Shown here piece after piece: positions 17,198 to 26,250 of a DNA stretch of 64,000 nt. Origin of the DNA: Amycolatopsis eburnea (GTDB lineage Bacteria; Actinomycetota; Actinomycetes; Mycobacteriales; Pseudonocardiaceae); the NCBI RefSeq assembly GCF_003937945.1, contig NZ_RSEC01000009.1, positions 1-64,000 of the forward strand, read 5' to 3'. The position numbers and the translations under genes were made by a program. A model generated the notes under the pieces. The model worked only from the letters and a program-made list of their open reading frames with translations. It did no database searches and was not told the origin of the DNA. How positions within the stretch are numbered: position 1 is the first letter of the stretch; each line of letters begins with the position of its first letter.

Positions 17198-17229
17198 CAC
17201 AGCACCGGATTTTCACGCCCGGTGCTGTG
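17198..17229 (-). terminator. hairpin after the saccharopine-dehydrogenase-like gene
   Basis: Perfect 11-base arms (17198-17208 and 17219-17229) start 15 bases beyond the stop at 17244. A second overlapping pairing, TTTTCACG with CGTGAAAA (17210-17241), could form instead. The position fits termination of the minus-strand gene. Confidence 0.6.
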
Positions 17230-17243
17230 AAAGCGTGAAAACC

Positions 17244-18404
17244 TCAGAGCGTCTCGAAGCGAAGGCCCGCCTTGACGAGACGGTCGATGAGCGCGTCGCC
17301 CATCGCGGTCGCCGTGGTCACCTGGCCCGCCGTTTCCGGGAGCGCGTCGGTCGCCAGGCACAACGCCGATTCCGCGAGCATCTTCGCCGTTTCGTCGTAG
17401 CCGGGGTCGCCGCCGGACACCTCGGTGACGACCCGCTGGCCGCCGCCTTCGCCGACGAACCGCACGGAGAACCACGACCGCGCGCGGCGTTCGGGGCTCG
17501 GCCCGTCGCCGGGGGCGAGCAGCCGCGACAGCGCCCGCCGCGCCGGCGGCACCTGCGCCGCGGCCAGCAGAGCACCCGCGCCGGCCACGCCGCCTGCCAG
17601 GACCGGCAGGTGCTTGACCGCGGCGAAGTGCCGGTAGGTGAAGTCCGGCCCGTAGCGCTCGGACGCGGCCGCCGAGCGGCGGACGACCTCGGGGTCGATG
17701 GTCGGCAGCGGCACCGCCCACCAGCCGGCCCCGGTGACCCGGTGCGGGCGCCCGAGCGGGGCCCGCGCGAACCGGCCGGCGGGCCGCGGTTCGGCCGCCG
17801 CCCGCTCCTTCGCGACCCGCGCGCCGGCCGGCAGCCGGGACATGATGGTCAGCGCGCTGAGGAACGTGCCGCCGGACGGCACCGCGCCGGCCCGCACGTA
17901 GCCGTCGACCTTCAGCGGCACGCCCTCGGGCAGCTGCCGCACGGTGTAGCGGACGCCGAGGTCGTGCGGGATCGAGTCGAACCCGCACGCGTGCACCAGC
18001 CGGGCCCCGGTCTCGCGGGCACGCCGGTCGTGCGCGAGGTACATCCGGTCGACGAACTCGGGTTCGCCGGTCAGGTCGACGTAGTCCGTGCCGGCCTCGG
18101 CGCACGCCGCCACCAGCGGTTCCCCGTGCGTCAGGTACGGCCCGACGGTCGTGATGACCACTTTCGCTGATTCAGCTACGGCCTTCAGCGACGCGGGGTC
18201 CGCGGAGTCGGCGATCAGCAGGTCGAGAGTGGCGAACCGGTCGTCGATCCCCGCCAGGCGCGCCCGGACGGCTTCGAGCTTGCCGCGGTTGCGCCCGGCC
18301 AGTGCCCAGCGCAGGCCGGCGGGCGCATGGCGGGCCAGGTACTCGGCGGTCAGCCCGCCGGTGAACCCGGTGGCACCGAACAGGACCACGTCGTGCGCGC
18401 GCAT
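17244..18404 (-). CDS. saccharopine dehydrogenase-like NAD(P)-binding oxidoreductase
   Basis: This 386-residue protein has an N-terminal Rossmann fold with GATGFTGG at residues 10-17 and belongs to the family annotated as saccharopine dehydrogenase NADP-binding domain, which in mycobacteria includes the trans-acting enoyl reductase of phthiocerol synthesis. Family members of this length usually reduce lipid or polyketide substrates rather than saccharopine. A hydrophobic patch near 230-260 (LAGGVAGAGALLAAA) could touch membrane. GGAGGAGGAG precedes the ATG. It stands alone, divergent from the FMN oxidase gene. Substrate unknown. Confidence 0.8.
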   Translation of the reverse strand: MRAHDVVLFGATGFTGGLTAEYLARHAPAGLRWALAGRNRGKLEAVRARLAGIDDRFATLDLLIADSADPASLKAVAESAKVVITTVGPYLTHGEPLVAACAEAGTDYVDLTGEPEFVDRMYLAHDRRARETGARLVHACGFDSIPHDLGVRYTVRQLPEGVPLKVDGYVRAGAVPSGGTFLSALTIMSRLPAGARVAKERAAAEPRPAGRFARAPLGRPHRVTGAGWWAVPLPTIDPEVVRRSAAASERYGPDFTYRHFAAVKHLPVLAGGVAGAGALLAAAQVPPARRALSRLLAPGDGPSPERRARSWFSVRFVGEGGGQRVVTEVSGGDPGYDETAKMLAESALCLATDALPETAGQVTTATAMGDALIDRLVKAGLRFETL

Positions 18405-18514
18405 CGCTTCTCCTCCTCCGACGTCGGGCCCGCCCAGGTTACCCGCCGGTCACTTCGGGGCGCCGGGTGAAGGTACCGGCGAGTACAGTCCCCTCGAACG
18501 CGAGGAGGCAACCC

Positions 18515-19678
18515 GTGACCGAACGCTTCGGCAGCTACCAGAACGAGATCTACCTGCAAGGACTCGGTGGTCAGCTGCCGCCGTGCTCGACCGACCCGAC
18601 GAAGCTCGAGGCGTCGGCCCGCGAACTCATGGCGCCCGGTCCGTTCTCCTACGTCGCCGGCGCGGCCGGCTCCGGCGCGACCGCGCGCGCCAACCGCGAG
18701 GCGTTCGACCGCTGGCGGATCGTGCCGCGGATGCTGACCGGCGCCACCGACCGCGACCTGGCCACGACGGTGCTCGGCACCCGGCTGCCCGCCCCGGTGG
18801 CCGTCGCGCCGGTCGGCGTCCAGTCGATCGTGCACCCGGACGCCGAGTCCGCGACCGCCCGCGCCGCCGCGTCGGTCGGGCTGCCGTTCATCCTGTCCAC
18901 GGCGTCCTCGACCGGCATCGAAGCCGTCGCCGCGGCCAACGGCGACGGCCCGCGCTGGTTCCAGCTGTACTGGCCCGGCGACGCGGACGTGTGCGCGAGC
19001 CTGTTGTCCCGGGCGAAGAGCGCGGGCTACACGGCGCTGGTCGTCACGCTCGACACGTGGACGCTCGCCTGGCGGCCGTCCGATCTGGACCAGGCGTACC
19101 TGCCGTTCCTCAAGGGCGAGGGGTGCGCCGTCCCGTTCACCGACCCGGTGTTCCGCGGCCTGCTGGAGAAGACCCCGGAAGAGGAGCCGAGCATGGCGAT
19201 CCTGCGCTGGATCGGCATGCTGACCGGCACCGACCGGACGTGGGACCAGCTGCCGTTCCTGCGCGAGCACTGGGACGGCCCGATCGTCCTCAAGGGCATC
19301 CAGCACGTCGCCGACGCGCGCCGCGCGGCCGAGGCCGGGGTGGACGGCATCGTCGTGTCGAACCACGGCGGCCGCCAGGTCGACGGCGCGGTCGGCGCGC
19401 TGGAGGCGCTGCCCGGCATCGTCGCGGCGGTCGGCGACCGGCTGGAGGTGCTCTTCGACTCGGGCATCCGCACCGGCGCGGACGTCCTCAAGGCACTGGC
19501 GCTGGGCGCGCGGGCGGTGCTGGTCGGCCGCCCGTGGGTCTACGGCCTGGCGCACGCGGGCGAGGACGGCGTCCGGCACGTGCTGCGGAGCCTGCTGGCG
19601 GACTTCGACCTGACCATGGGGTTGTCCGGTCACCGCAGCCTCGCGGACCTGGGTCCGGACTCGCTCCGGCGGAGCTGA
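18515..19678 (+). CDS. FMN-dependent alpha-hydroxy acid oxidase (lactate 2-monooxygenase-like)
   Basis: The 387-residue protein is a TIM-barrel flavoenzyme that oxidises 2-hydroxy acids. The active-site block VVSNHGGRQVDGA and phosphate-binding end (DSGIRTGADVLKAL, GARAVLVGRPW) are intact. The inserted loop between about 200 and 250, and the sequence as a whole, resemble lactate 2-monooxygenase more than glycolate oxidase or mandelate dehydrogenase. The GTG at 18515 was chosen because GGAGG lies 8 bases before it; an ATG 16 codons upstream has none. No electron-transfer partner is near. Confidence 0.85.
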   Translation: MTERFGSYQNEIYLQGLGGQLPPCSTDPTKLEASARELMAPGPFSYVAGAAGSGATARANREAFDRWRIVPRMLTGATDRDLATTVLGTRLPAPVAVAPVGVQSIVHPDAESATARAAASVGLPFILSTASSTGIEAVAAANGDGPRWFQLYWPGDADVCASLLSRAKSAGYTALVVTLDTWTLAWRPSDLDQAYLPFLKGEGCAVPFTDPVFRGLLEKTPEEEPSMAILRWIGMLTGTDRTWDQLPFLREHWDGPIVLKGIQHVADARRAAEAGVDGIVVSNHGGRQVDGAVGALEALPGIVAAVGDRLEVLFDSGIRTGADVLKALALGARAVLVGRPWVYGLAHAGEDGVRHVLRSLLADFDLTMGLSGHRSLADLGPDSLRRS

Positions 19679-19796
19679 GGTAACGAATCGGGAAACCACG
19701 GGACAAGCGCGGTCCCGGTCGCTACCGTTCGGATCCCAATCGCGGGCCGTCGGGGGCGGCCGGCTCCCGTTTCCCTTTTCCCGTTGGGGGTTTTCC

Positions 19797-20054
19797 ATGG
19801 CCGGAATCGCCATGCGCATCGGTGTCGTCTTCGCCGTCCTGGGCTTCGGCTCGCTGATCCTCGAGCAGTTCGACTACGAGTTCCGGCTGATCGCCTGGGC
19901 GTCGGACATGCAGCCGTGGTTCGGCATCGCCCTCGGCGTCGTCGGCCTCGCGCTGTGCGGCGTCTCGGCGCTGGCCGGCCGCGCCAAGGCCACGCCGCCG
20001 CAGCCCGCCGCGCCGCAGCAGCAGTACCCGCAGCAGCCCGGCCGGCCCGGCTGA
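19797..20054 (+). CDS. small membrane protein, unknown function
   Basis: The 85-residue protein has two hydrophobic segments (about 5-22 and 40-60) and a Pro/Gln-rich cytoplasmic tail (PQPAAPQQQYPQQPG). I do not recognise a named family; similar short proteins are common in actinomycetes. A GGGGG-type ribosome site is 7-8 bases before the ATG, and a strong terminator follows directly, so it is an independent gene. Confidence 0.7.
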   Translation: MAGIAMRIGVVFAVLGFGSLILEQFDYEFRLIAWASDMQPWFGIALGVVGLALCGVSALAGRAKATPPQPAAPQQQYPQQPGRPG

Positions 20055-20061
20055 CGCCTGA

Positions 20062-20087
20062 CCCGGGCGCCCTTCGGGGCGCTCGGG
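20062..20087 (+). terminator. UUCG-capped terminator hairpin
   Basis: An 11-base stem closed by a TTCG tetraloop (loop 20073-20076) begins 8 bases after the small membrane protein gene. One G-T wobble is present. The UUCG cap and tight position make termination likely. Confidence 0.75.
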
Positions 20088-20157
20088 GTGGGGCCGGTCA
20101 CGCGAGCGGGATATTGGGAGGCCGGGTTCGTCACGCACGGCTATCCTCGGACCGAGC

Positions 20158-23100
20158 ATGTCCACGCCATCCCCCTTCGCAGCGCTGCGGGCGCGCCTGC
20201 CCGAGCTGATGCCGCGCGACGAACACCGTCTGCGCCGCCGGCTCGACGGCGCCCGCAAAGCCCGTGACCGCGACGCCGCCCTCGCGCGGATCGCCGCCGA
20301 CGTCGAAAAGGCCGAGCTGCGCGTGCAGTCGCGGCGCGAGAGCGTCCCGAAGATCGAGTACCCCGAAGAGCTGCCGGTCAGCAAGCTCAAGGACGAGATC
20401 GCCGCCGCCATCGGCAAGCACCAGGTGGTGATCGTCGCGGGGGAGACCGGCTCGGGCAAGACCACCCAGCTGCCGAAGATCTGCCTCGAACTGGGCCGCG
20501 GCATCCGGGGCCAGATCGGGCACACCCAGCCCCGCCGGCTGGCCGCGCGCACGGTCGCCGACCGGATCGCGAGCGAGCTGAAGACCGAGCTCGGCGACGC
20601 CGTCGGCTACAAGGTCCGGTTCACCGACCAGTCCGGGCAGGACACGCTGGTCAAGCTGATGACCGACGGCATCCTGCTCGCCGAGATCCAGACCGACCGG
20701 TCGCTGCGCCAGTACGACACGCTCATCATCGACGAGGCCCACGAGCGCAGCCTCAACATCGACTTCATCCTCGGCTACCTCAAGCAGCTGCTGCCGCGCC
20801 GCCCCGACCTCAAGGTGATCATCACCTCGGCCACCATCGACCCGGAGCGCTTCTCGAAGCACTTCGACGACGCGCCGATCGTCGAGGTCTCCGGCCGGAC
20901 GTACCCGGTCGAGGTGCGCTACCGGCCGCTGGTCGATCCCGACGACCCCGAAGGCGACGACGAGCGCGACCAGACCCAGGGCATCCTCGACGCCGTCGAG
21001 GAGCTGTGCGCCGAGGGTCCCGGCGACATCCTCGTGTTCCTCTCCGGCGAGCGCGAGATCCGCGACACCGCGGACGTCCTGAACCGCGCGAACCTGCGCA
21101 ACACCGAGGTCCTGCCGCTGTACGCGCGGCTCTCGGCCGCCGAGCAGCAGCGCATCTTCCAGTCCCACACCGGACGCCGGGTGGTGCTCGCGACCAACGT
21201 CGCCGAGACGTCGCTGACCGTGCCGGGCATCAAGTACGTCGTGGACCCCGGCACCGCGCGGATCTCCCGCTACAGCCACCGGACCAAGGTGCAGCGGCTG
21301 CCGATCGAGCCGGTGTCGCAGGCGTCGGCGAACCAGCGCAAGGGCCGCTGCGGCCGGACCTCGGACGGCATCTGCATCCGGCTCTACTCCGAAGAGGACT
21401 TCGAGAGCCGTCCCGAGTTCACCGACCCCGAGATCCTGCGGACCAACCTGGCGTCGGTCATCCTGCAGATGACGTCGCTGGGCCTCGGCGACATCGCCGC
21501 GTTCCCGTTCGTCGAGCCGCCGGACCGCCGCCAGGTCACCGACGGCATCGGCCTGCTGATGGAGCTCGGCGCGTTCTCCTCCGCCGGCGCCGACCGCAGC
21601 CTGACCGACATCGGCCGCAAGCTCGCGCAGCTGCCGGTCGACCCGCGGATGGGCCGGATGGTCCTGGAAGCGGCGAAGAACGGGTGCGTCCGCGAGGTCA
21701 TGATCATCGCCGCCGCACTGTCCATCCAGGACCCGCGCGAGCGGCCGGCGGAGAAGCAGCAGGCGGCCGACGCCCAGCACGCGCGCTTCGCCGACCCGAC
21801 GTCGGACTTCCTCGCCTACCTCAACCTCTGGGAGTACGTCGCCGAGCAGCAGAAGGCGTTGTCCGGCAACCAGTTCCGCCGGATGTGCCGCACCGAGTAC
21901 CTGAACTACCTGCGGTTGCGCGAGTGGCAGGACATCTTCAGCCAGCTCCGCCAGCTGGCCAAGCCGCTCGGCATCTCGCTGAACACGAACACGGCGCCGG
22001 TGGACCCGCAGCGCGTGCACACGTCGCTGATCGCCGGGCTGCTTTCGCACATCGGGCTGAAGGACCCCGCGAAGGGCGACTACCTGGGCGCGCGCGGCGC
22101 CCGCTTCGGCGTGTTCCCCGGCTCGGCGCTGTTCAAGAAGCAGCCGCGCTGGGTGATGTCGGCCGAGCTGGTCGAGACGTCGAGGCTGTGGGCGCGGGTC
22201 AACGCGCGCATCGAACCCGAGTGGGTCGAGCCGCTGGCCCAGCACGTCGTCAAGCGGACCTACTCCGAGCCGCACTGGGAACGCAAGCAGGGCGCGGTGA
22301 TGGCGACGGAGAAGGTGACGCTGTACGGCGTCCCGCTGATCGCCGACCGGCGCGTCAACTACGGCCGGATCGACCCGGAAGTGTCGCGGGCGATGTTCAT
22401 CCGGCACGCGCTGGTCGAGGGCGACTGGCAGACGCGGCACCACTTCTTCGCCGAGAACCGGGCGCTGCTGGAAGAGGTCGAGGACCTCGAAAACCGCGCG
22501 CGGCGGCGCGACATCCTCGTCGACGACCAGACGCTGTACGAGTTCTACGACGCCCGCGTCCCGGACGACGTCGTTTCGGTGCGGCACTTCGACAGCTGGT
22601 GGAAGAAGGCCCGGCACGAGCAGCCGGACCTGCTGTCGTTCGAGAAGTCCATGCTCATCAACGAAACCGCGGGCGGCGTGCGGGAGTCGGACTACCCCGA
22701 CTCGTGGACCCACGGCACGCAGGTCTTCAAGCTGACCTACCAGTTCGAGCCGGGCGCGGACGCCGACGGCGTCACCGTGCACGTCCCGCTGCCGGTGCTC
22801 AACCAGGTGACGCCGGACGGCTTCGACTGGCAGGTAACGGGTCTGCGCGCGGAGCTGGTCACCCAGTTGATCAAGTCGCTGCCGAAGGCGTTGCGGCGCA
22901 ACTTCGTCCCGGCGCCCGACACCGCCCGCGACGTCCTTTCGCGAGTGTCCCCTTCGGACGGTCCGCTGCTGGAGGTGCTCGGGCGCGAACTCCGGGCGCT
23001 GCGCGGCATCACGGTGCCCTACGCGGACTGGGACCTTTCGTCGGTGCCCGAACACCTGAAGATGACGTTCCGGGTGGTCGACGAGCGCGGCAAGAAGGTG

Positions 23101-24042
23101 GCCGAAGGCAAGGACGTCGAGGAGCTGCAGCGGCGGCTGGCGCCGAAGGTCCGCGCGACGATCTCCCAAGCGGCCAACACCCTGGAGAAGGCCGGGCTGA
23201 CGAAGCCGTCGTTCGGGTCGCTGCCGAAGGTGTTCGAGTCGACGCAGCGCGGCCACGACGTCAAGGCGTACCCGGCGCTGGTCGACGAGGGCACGTCGGT
23301 GGCGGTGCGCATGCTGGACACGCCGGGCCAGCAGACCCACGCGATGTGGGCGGGCACGCGGCGGATGCTGCGGCTGAACCTGAACTCGCCGATGAAGTTC
23401 ATCACGAGGTCGCTGTCCAACTCCTCGAAGCTGGTGCTGAACCGCAACCCGCACGGCAGCGTCGCGGCGTTGCTCGAGGACTGCGTCGACTGCGCGGTGG
23501 ACGCCCTGATGGCGGCAGGCGGCGGCCCGGCCTGGGACGAGACCGGGTTCAAGGTGCTGCTGGAGAAGGTCCGCGCGGGCCTGCACCCGGAGGTCCTCGG
23601 GGTGCTGACGGACGTCGAGAAGATCCTGCGCGCGGCGAACGACGTCGAGGTCCTGCTCCCGGCCACGCGCGGCCCCGCGGAGTCGCTCGCCGACATCCGC
23701 GCGCAGCTCGCCGCGCTGGTCTACCCCGGCTTCGTGACGGAGACGGGCGCGGCCCGGCTGCGGAACGTGGTCCGGTACCTGCAGGGCATTTCGCGCCGGC
23801 TGGAGAAGCTGCCCACGGAGCCGACACGCGACCTGCAGCGGACGGCCGACGTCGCGTGGATCCAGGCCGAGTACGCCGACGCGCTGGCTTCGCTGCCGCC
23901 AGGGACGTCGTCGCCGGCGTTGCGCGAGGTGCGGTGGATGATCGAGGAGCTGCGGGTTTCGTTCTTCGCGCAGACGCTGGGGACCGCGCACCCGGTGTCG
24001 CTGAAGCGGATCACGAAGGCGATCGACGACGCTCTCGCGTGA
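20158..24042 (+). CDS. hrpA: ATP-dependent RNA helicase HrpA
   Basis: This 1294-residue DEAH-box helicase unwinds RNA and is thought to rescue stalled ribosomes in E. coli. Walker A GETGSGKTTQ lies near residue 97 and DEAH near 195. SATI (motif III) and the motif VI region QRKGRCGRT are present. The helicase core is followed by the winged-helix, ratchet and OB domains and the long C-terminal DUF3418 region, so the full HrpA length is reached. The ATG at 20158 has only a weak ribosome site. It stands alone; the upstream terminator isolates it. Confidence 0.95.
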   Translation: MSTPSPFAALRARLPELMPRDEHRLRRRLDGARKARDRDAALARIAADVEKAELRVQSRRESVPKIEYPEELPVSKLKDEIAAAIGKHQVVIVAGETGSGKTTQLPKICLELGRGIRGQIGHTQPRRLAARTVADRIASELKTELGDAVGYKVRFTDQSGQDTLVKLMTDGILLAEIQTDRSLRQYDTLIIDEAHERSLNIDFILGYLKQLLPRRPDLKVIITSATIDPERFSKHFDDAPIVEVSGRTYPVEVRYRPLVDPDDPEGDDERDQTQGILDAVEELCAEGPGDILVFLSGEREIRDTADVLNRANLRNTEVLPLYARLSAAEQQRIFQSHTGRRVVLATNVAETSLTVPGIKYVVDPGTARISRYSHRTKVQRLPIEPVSQASANQRKGRCGRTSDGICIRLYSEEDFESRPEFTDPEILRTNLASVILQMTSLGLGDIAAFPFVEPPDRRQVTDGIGLLMELGAFSSAGADRSLTDIGRKLAQLPVDPRMGRMVLEAAKNGCVREVMIIAAALSIQDPRERPAEKQQAADAQHARFADPTSDFLAYLNLWEYVAEQQKALSGNQFRRMCRTEYLNYLRLREWQDIFSQLRQLAKPLGISLNTNTAPVDPQRVHTSLIAGLLSHIGLKDPAKGDYLGARGARFGVFPGSALFKKQPRWVMSAELVETSRLWARVNARIEPEWVEPLAQHVVKRTYSEPHWERKQGAVMATEKVTLYGVPLIADRRVNYGRIDPEVSRAMFIRHALVEGDWQTRHHFFAENRALLEEVEDLENRARRRDILVDDQTLYEFYDARVPDDVVSVRHFDSWWKKARHEQPDLLSFEKSMLINETAGGVRESDYPDSWTHGTQVFKLTYQFEPGADADGVTVHVPLPVLNQVTPDGFDWQVTGLRAELVTQLIKSLPKALRRNFVPAPDTARDVLSRVSPSDGPLLEVLGRELRALRGITVPYADWDLSSVPEHLKMTFRVVDERGKKVAEGKDVEELQRRLAPKVRATISQAANTLEKAGLTKPSFGSLPKVFESTQRGHDVKAYPALVDEGTSVAVRMLDTPGQQTHAMWAGTRRMLRLNLNSPMKFITRSLSNSSKLVLNRNPHGSVAALLEDCVDCAVDALMAAGGGPAWDETGFKVLLEKVRAGLHPEVLGVLTDVEKILRAANDVEVLLPATRGPAESLADIRAQLAALVYPGFVTETGAARLRNVVRYLQGISRRLEKLPTEPTRDLQRTADVAWIQAEYADALASLPPGTSSPALREVRWMIEELRVSFFAQTLGTAHPVSLKRITKAIDDALA

Positions 24043-24409
24043 GCTGCACTCAGGTGATGACGGCGAATGCCAGTGCGATGAAAGCCGAAGCCATTGCCGC
24101 TGCGGCCAGGTAAAGGGCCACTGCTCCTCGCGGTCTGCTGTACTGTCCTCGGGCTGGGCCGGACCAATAGGCGCGTGTGCGGACGAGGTCTCGTTTCCGC
24201 CGCTGATGCCACGGCCACGACGCGACGGTCGATGTCGGGCACCAGCCACGAGATCAGCACGACGGCGGCTCCGGCCACCACTGCCGAATCAGCTTCCTTC
24301 TGCCGACGCGTCCGCCTCGTGTTGTTCGAACTATTCGTTGGAGAGCAAGGCCGACAGTCCCGCGCGGATGATTCCGGCAGCCGCGGTTCGTTTCGGCGAA
24401 CATGTGCCG
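24043..24409. other. gap between hrpA and the polymerase gene
   Basis: This 367-base region separates two convergent genes. Its base composition is less GC-biased than the neighbours. It contains the possible broken membrane gene described at 24050-24281 but no clear intact gene and no strong hairpin. Confidence 0.5.
24050..24281 (-). pseudogene. possible frameshifted two-helix membrane protein remnant
   Basis: On the minus strand, one frame begins at GTG (24281) and reads VVAGAAVVLISWLVPDIDRR, a credible membrane helix. The next frame, without a start of its own, reads through DLVRTRAYWSGPARGQYSRP to a second helix, LYLAAAAMASAFIALAFAVI, and a stop at 24050. Joined by a single-base shift near 24200 they would make a small membrane hairpin protein with a basic loop. 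This may be an inactivated gene, a sequencing indel or chance. Confidence 0.25.
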
Positions 24410-26098
24410 TCACTTCGCGTCGGCGTACGTGTCCACCGGGGCGATGTGCAGCGGGAACCGCACCGGGCAGGCCGGGCCGAACAGCATGCGCGCGGCTTCC
24501 GCCACGCTGTCGGTGATCGCCGTTGTCACCTCCTCCGCCAGCTCCGCCGGGGTGTGGACGATGACCTCGTCGTGCTGGAAGAACACCAGGTGCGCGGGGG
24601 CGGGGAGGCGTTGCCGCAGCGTCGCCAGCATGACCGCCGTCATGTCGGCCGCGCTGGCCTGGACCACGAAGTTGCGCGTGAAGCGGCCCCAGCCGCGGGA
24701 GGCGCGGCGGGCCTTCAGCTCCGCTGCCTCGTCCGAAGCCAGGCCGCCGGTCAGCGCGCGCCACGCCGCGGACGGGGCCGGGGACGTGCGGCCCAGGCGG
24801 GAGCGGACGCGCTCGCCGCGTTCGCCCGCCTGGGCGGCTCGCTCCACATAGGACACCGCGGCCGGGAACCGCTGGCGCAGCAGGCCGAGCAGCGGACCCG
24901 CCTCGCCGGACGTGCCGCCGTACATCGCCGACAGCATCGCGATCTTCGCGCGGGCCCGGTCGTCCCGGTCGTCGCCGGTGGCCGGGACCCAGCGGGCGCC
25001 CGAGAACAGCGCCTCGCCGAGGCGCGCGTACAGGTCCGTCGCCGCCGCGACGTCGGCCAGGCGCCGGTCGCCCGACAACGCCGTGAGCACCCGGGGCTCC
25101 AGCTGGGCCGCGTCGGCCACCACCAGCTTCCAGCCCGGGTCCGCCCGGACGCACGTGCGCAGCACTTTCGGGATCTGCAGTGCTCCGCCGCCCCGGCTGG
25201 CCCAGCGCCCGGACACCACCCCGCCCACGACGTAGTGCGGGCGGAACCGCCCGTCGGTGACCCACTCCTCGAGCCACGCCCACCCGTTCGCCGTGAACAG
25301 CCGCGAGAGCTCCTTGTACTCCAGCAGCGGCCCGACCGCCGGGTGGTCGATCCCCTTCAGCAGGTACTTCCGCGCCGCCGGCACCTCGATCCCGGCCCGC
25401 GCCAGCGCGCGGACCACGCTCGGCGGCGAGTCCGGGTTCACCGGCCGGCCGCCGAACGCCTCGCTGATCTTCGCCGCCAGCTCCACCAATGCCTTCGGCC
25501 GCTCGCCGGGGCGCACCCGCGGCCCGAGCCGGGAGACCAGCAGCGCCTCGTGCAGGTCGGCCCGCCAGGGCAGCCCGTCGGCCGACATCTCCACCGCGGC
25601 CAGTGCGCTCGCCGACTCGGCCGCCAGCAGCAGCCGCATCCGGTCGGGGTGCTCGGTCGCGGCCACCCGCCGCTCCTGCTCGGCCAGCACGCGCCGGACC
25701 GCCGTGACGACCGTCACGCCCTCGGGCAGCGTCGGCACCCTGGTCTCGAACAGCGTCGGCTGGGCCGACTCGACGGCCGCCGAATCCGGGGGCGGTTCCT
25801 CGCCGTTCGCCCTGGCCCAGGCCGCGCGCAGGCTTCGCGACTGCTCTTCCGCGCCCTCGTACGCCAGCAGCAGCCCCTCCGCCAGCGCGACGTCGTAGCA
25901 GCGGCGCACCCGCACGCCGGCCGCGACGAGCACCGGGTACGTCGACTCCGCCGACGGGAACACCCACCGGGGCTCCAGCGACGCCTCCAGCTCCCGCGCC
26001 GACCTCGCGAAACCCGCCTCGTCCAGCCCCGTCAGCGTCGACGACGGCGTGTGCACGGTGAAGGTCCCGTCCTCCTCACGTCCCGCGATCACCTGCAC
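24410..26098 (-). CDS. stand-alone family-A DNA polymerase (bifunctional 3'-5' exonuclease/polymerase family)
   Basis: The 562-residue protein carries the three DNA polymerase I motifs: motif A DAAQLEPRVL, motif B RARAKIAMLSAMYGG and motif C QHDEVIVH. Catalytic Asp residues in A and C are kept. The N-terminal part is in the position of a 3'-5' exonuclease but I do not see the expected DxE or DxxxD metal motifs, and there is no 5' nuclease. Actinobacteria carry this protein besides full PolA, and its role (repair, or translesion synthesis) is unclear. The GTG at 26098 has no good ribosome site, so it may be leaderless. It converges on the hrpA side and is divergent from FadD. Confidence 0.85.
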   Translation of the reverse strand: MQVIAGREEDGTFTVHTPSSTLTGLDEAGFARSARELEASLEPRWVFPSAESTYPVLVAAGVRVRRCYDVALAEGLLLAYEGAEEQSRSLRAAWARANGEEPPPDSAAVESAQPTLFETRVPTLPEGVTVVTAVRRVLAEQERRVAATEHPDRMRLLLAAESASALAAVEMSADGLPWRADLHEALLVSRLGPRVRPGERPKALVELAAKISEAFGGRPVNPDSPPSVVRALARAGIEVPAARKYLLKGIDHPAVGPLLEYKELSRLFTANGWAWLEEWVTDGRFRPHYVVGGVVSGRWASRGGGALQIPKVLRTCVRADPGWKLVVADAAQLEPRVLTALSGDRRLADVAAATDLYARLGEALFSGARWVPATGDDRDDRARAKIAMLSAMYGGTSGEAGPLLGLLRQRFPAAVSYVERAAQAGERGERVRSRLGRTSPAPSAAWRALTGGLASDEAAELKARRASRGWGRFTRNFVVQASAADMTAVMLATLRQRLPAPAHLVFFQHDEVIVHTPAELAEEVTTAITDSVAEAARMLFGPACPVRFPLHIAPVDTYADAK

Positions 26099-26250
26099 GA
26101 AGACATTGTGCCGACCACCACCGACAGTTTCCGCGCGCTCGCGAGTGGTGCGTTCGGCCCACGGTTGGTTTACTCTCCAGTAGCTCCCATACCGCCGGTA
26201 CGCCCGCCGTCGGCGTGGGCTCTCTTCCCCGCAGCAACGGAGGTGCCTGG

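Noticed and set aside
17244..18404. Saccharopine dehydrogenase of lysine metabolism, linked to the davBA genes
   Set aside because: It is 40 kb away and of the length and type seen in lipid-related reductases.
20131..24249. Very long open frame on the minus strand opposite hrpA
   Set aside because: It is antisense to a clearly functional helicase, its product is Arg/Ala/Asp-rich low-complexity sequence, and high GC at third positions commonly leaves such frames open.
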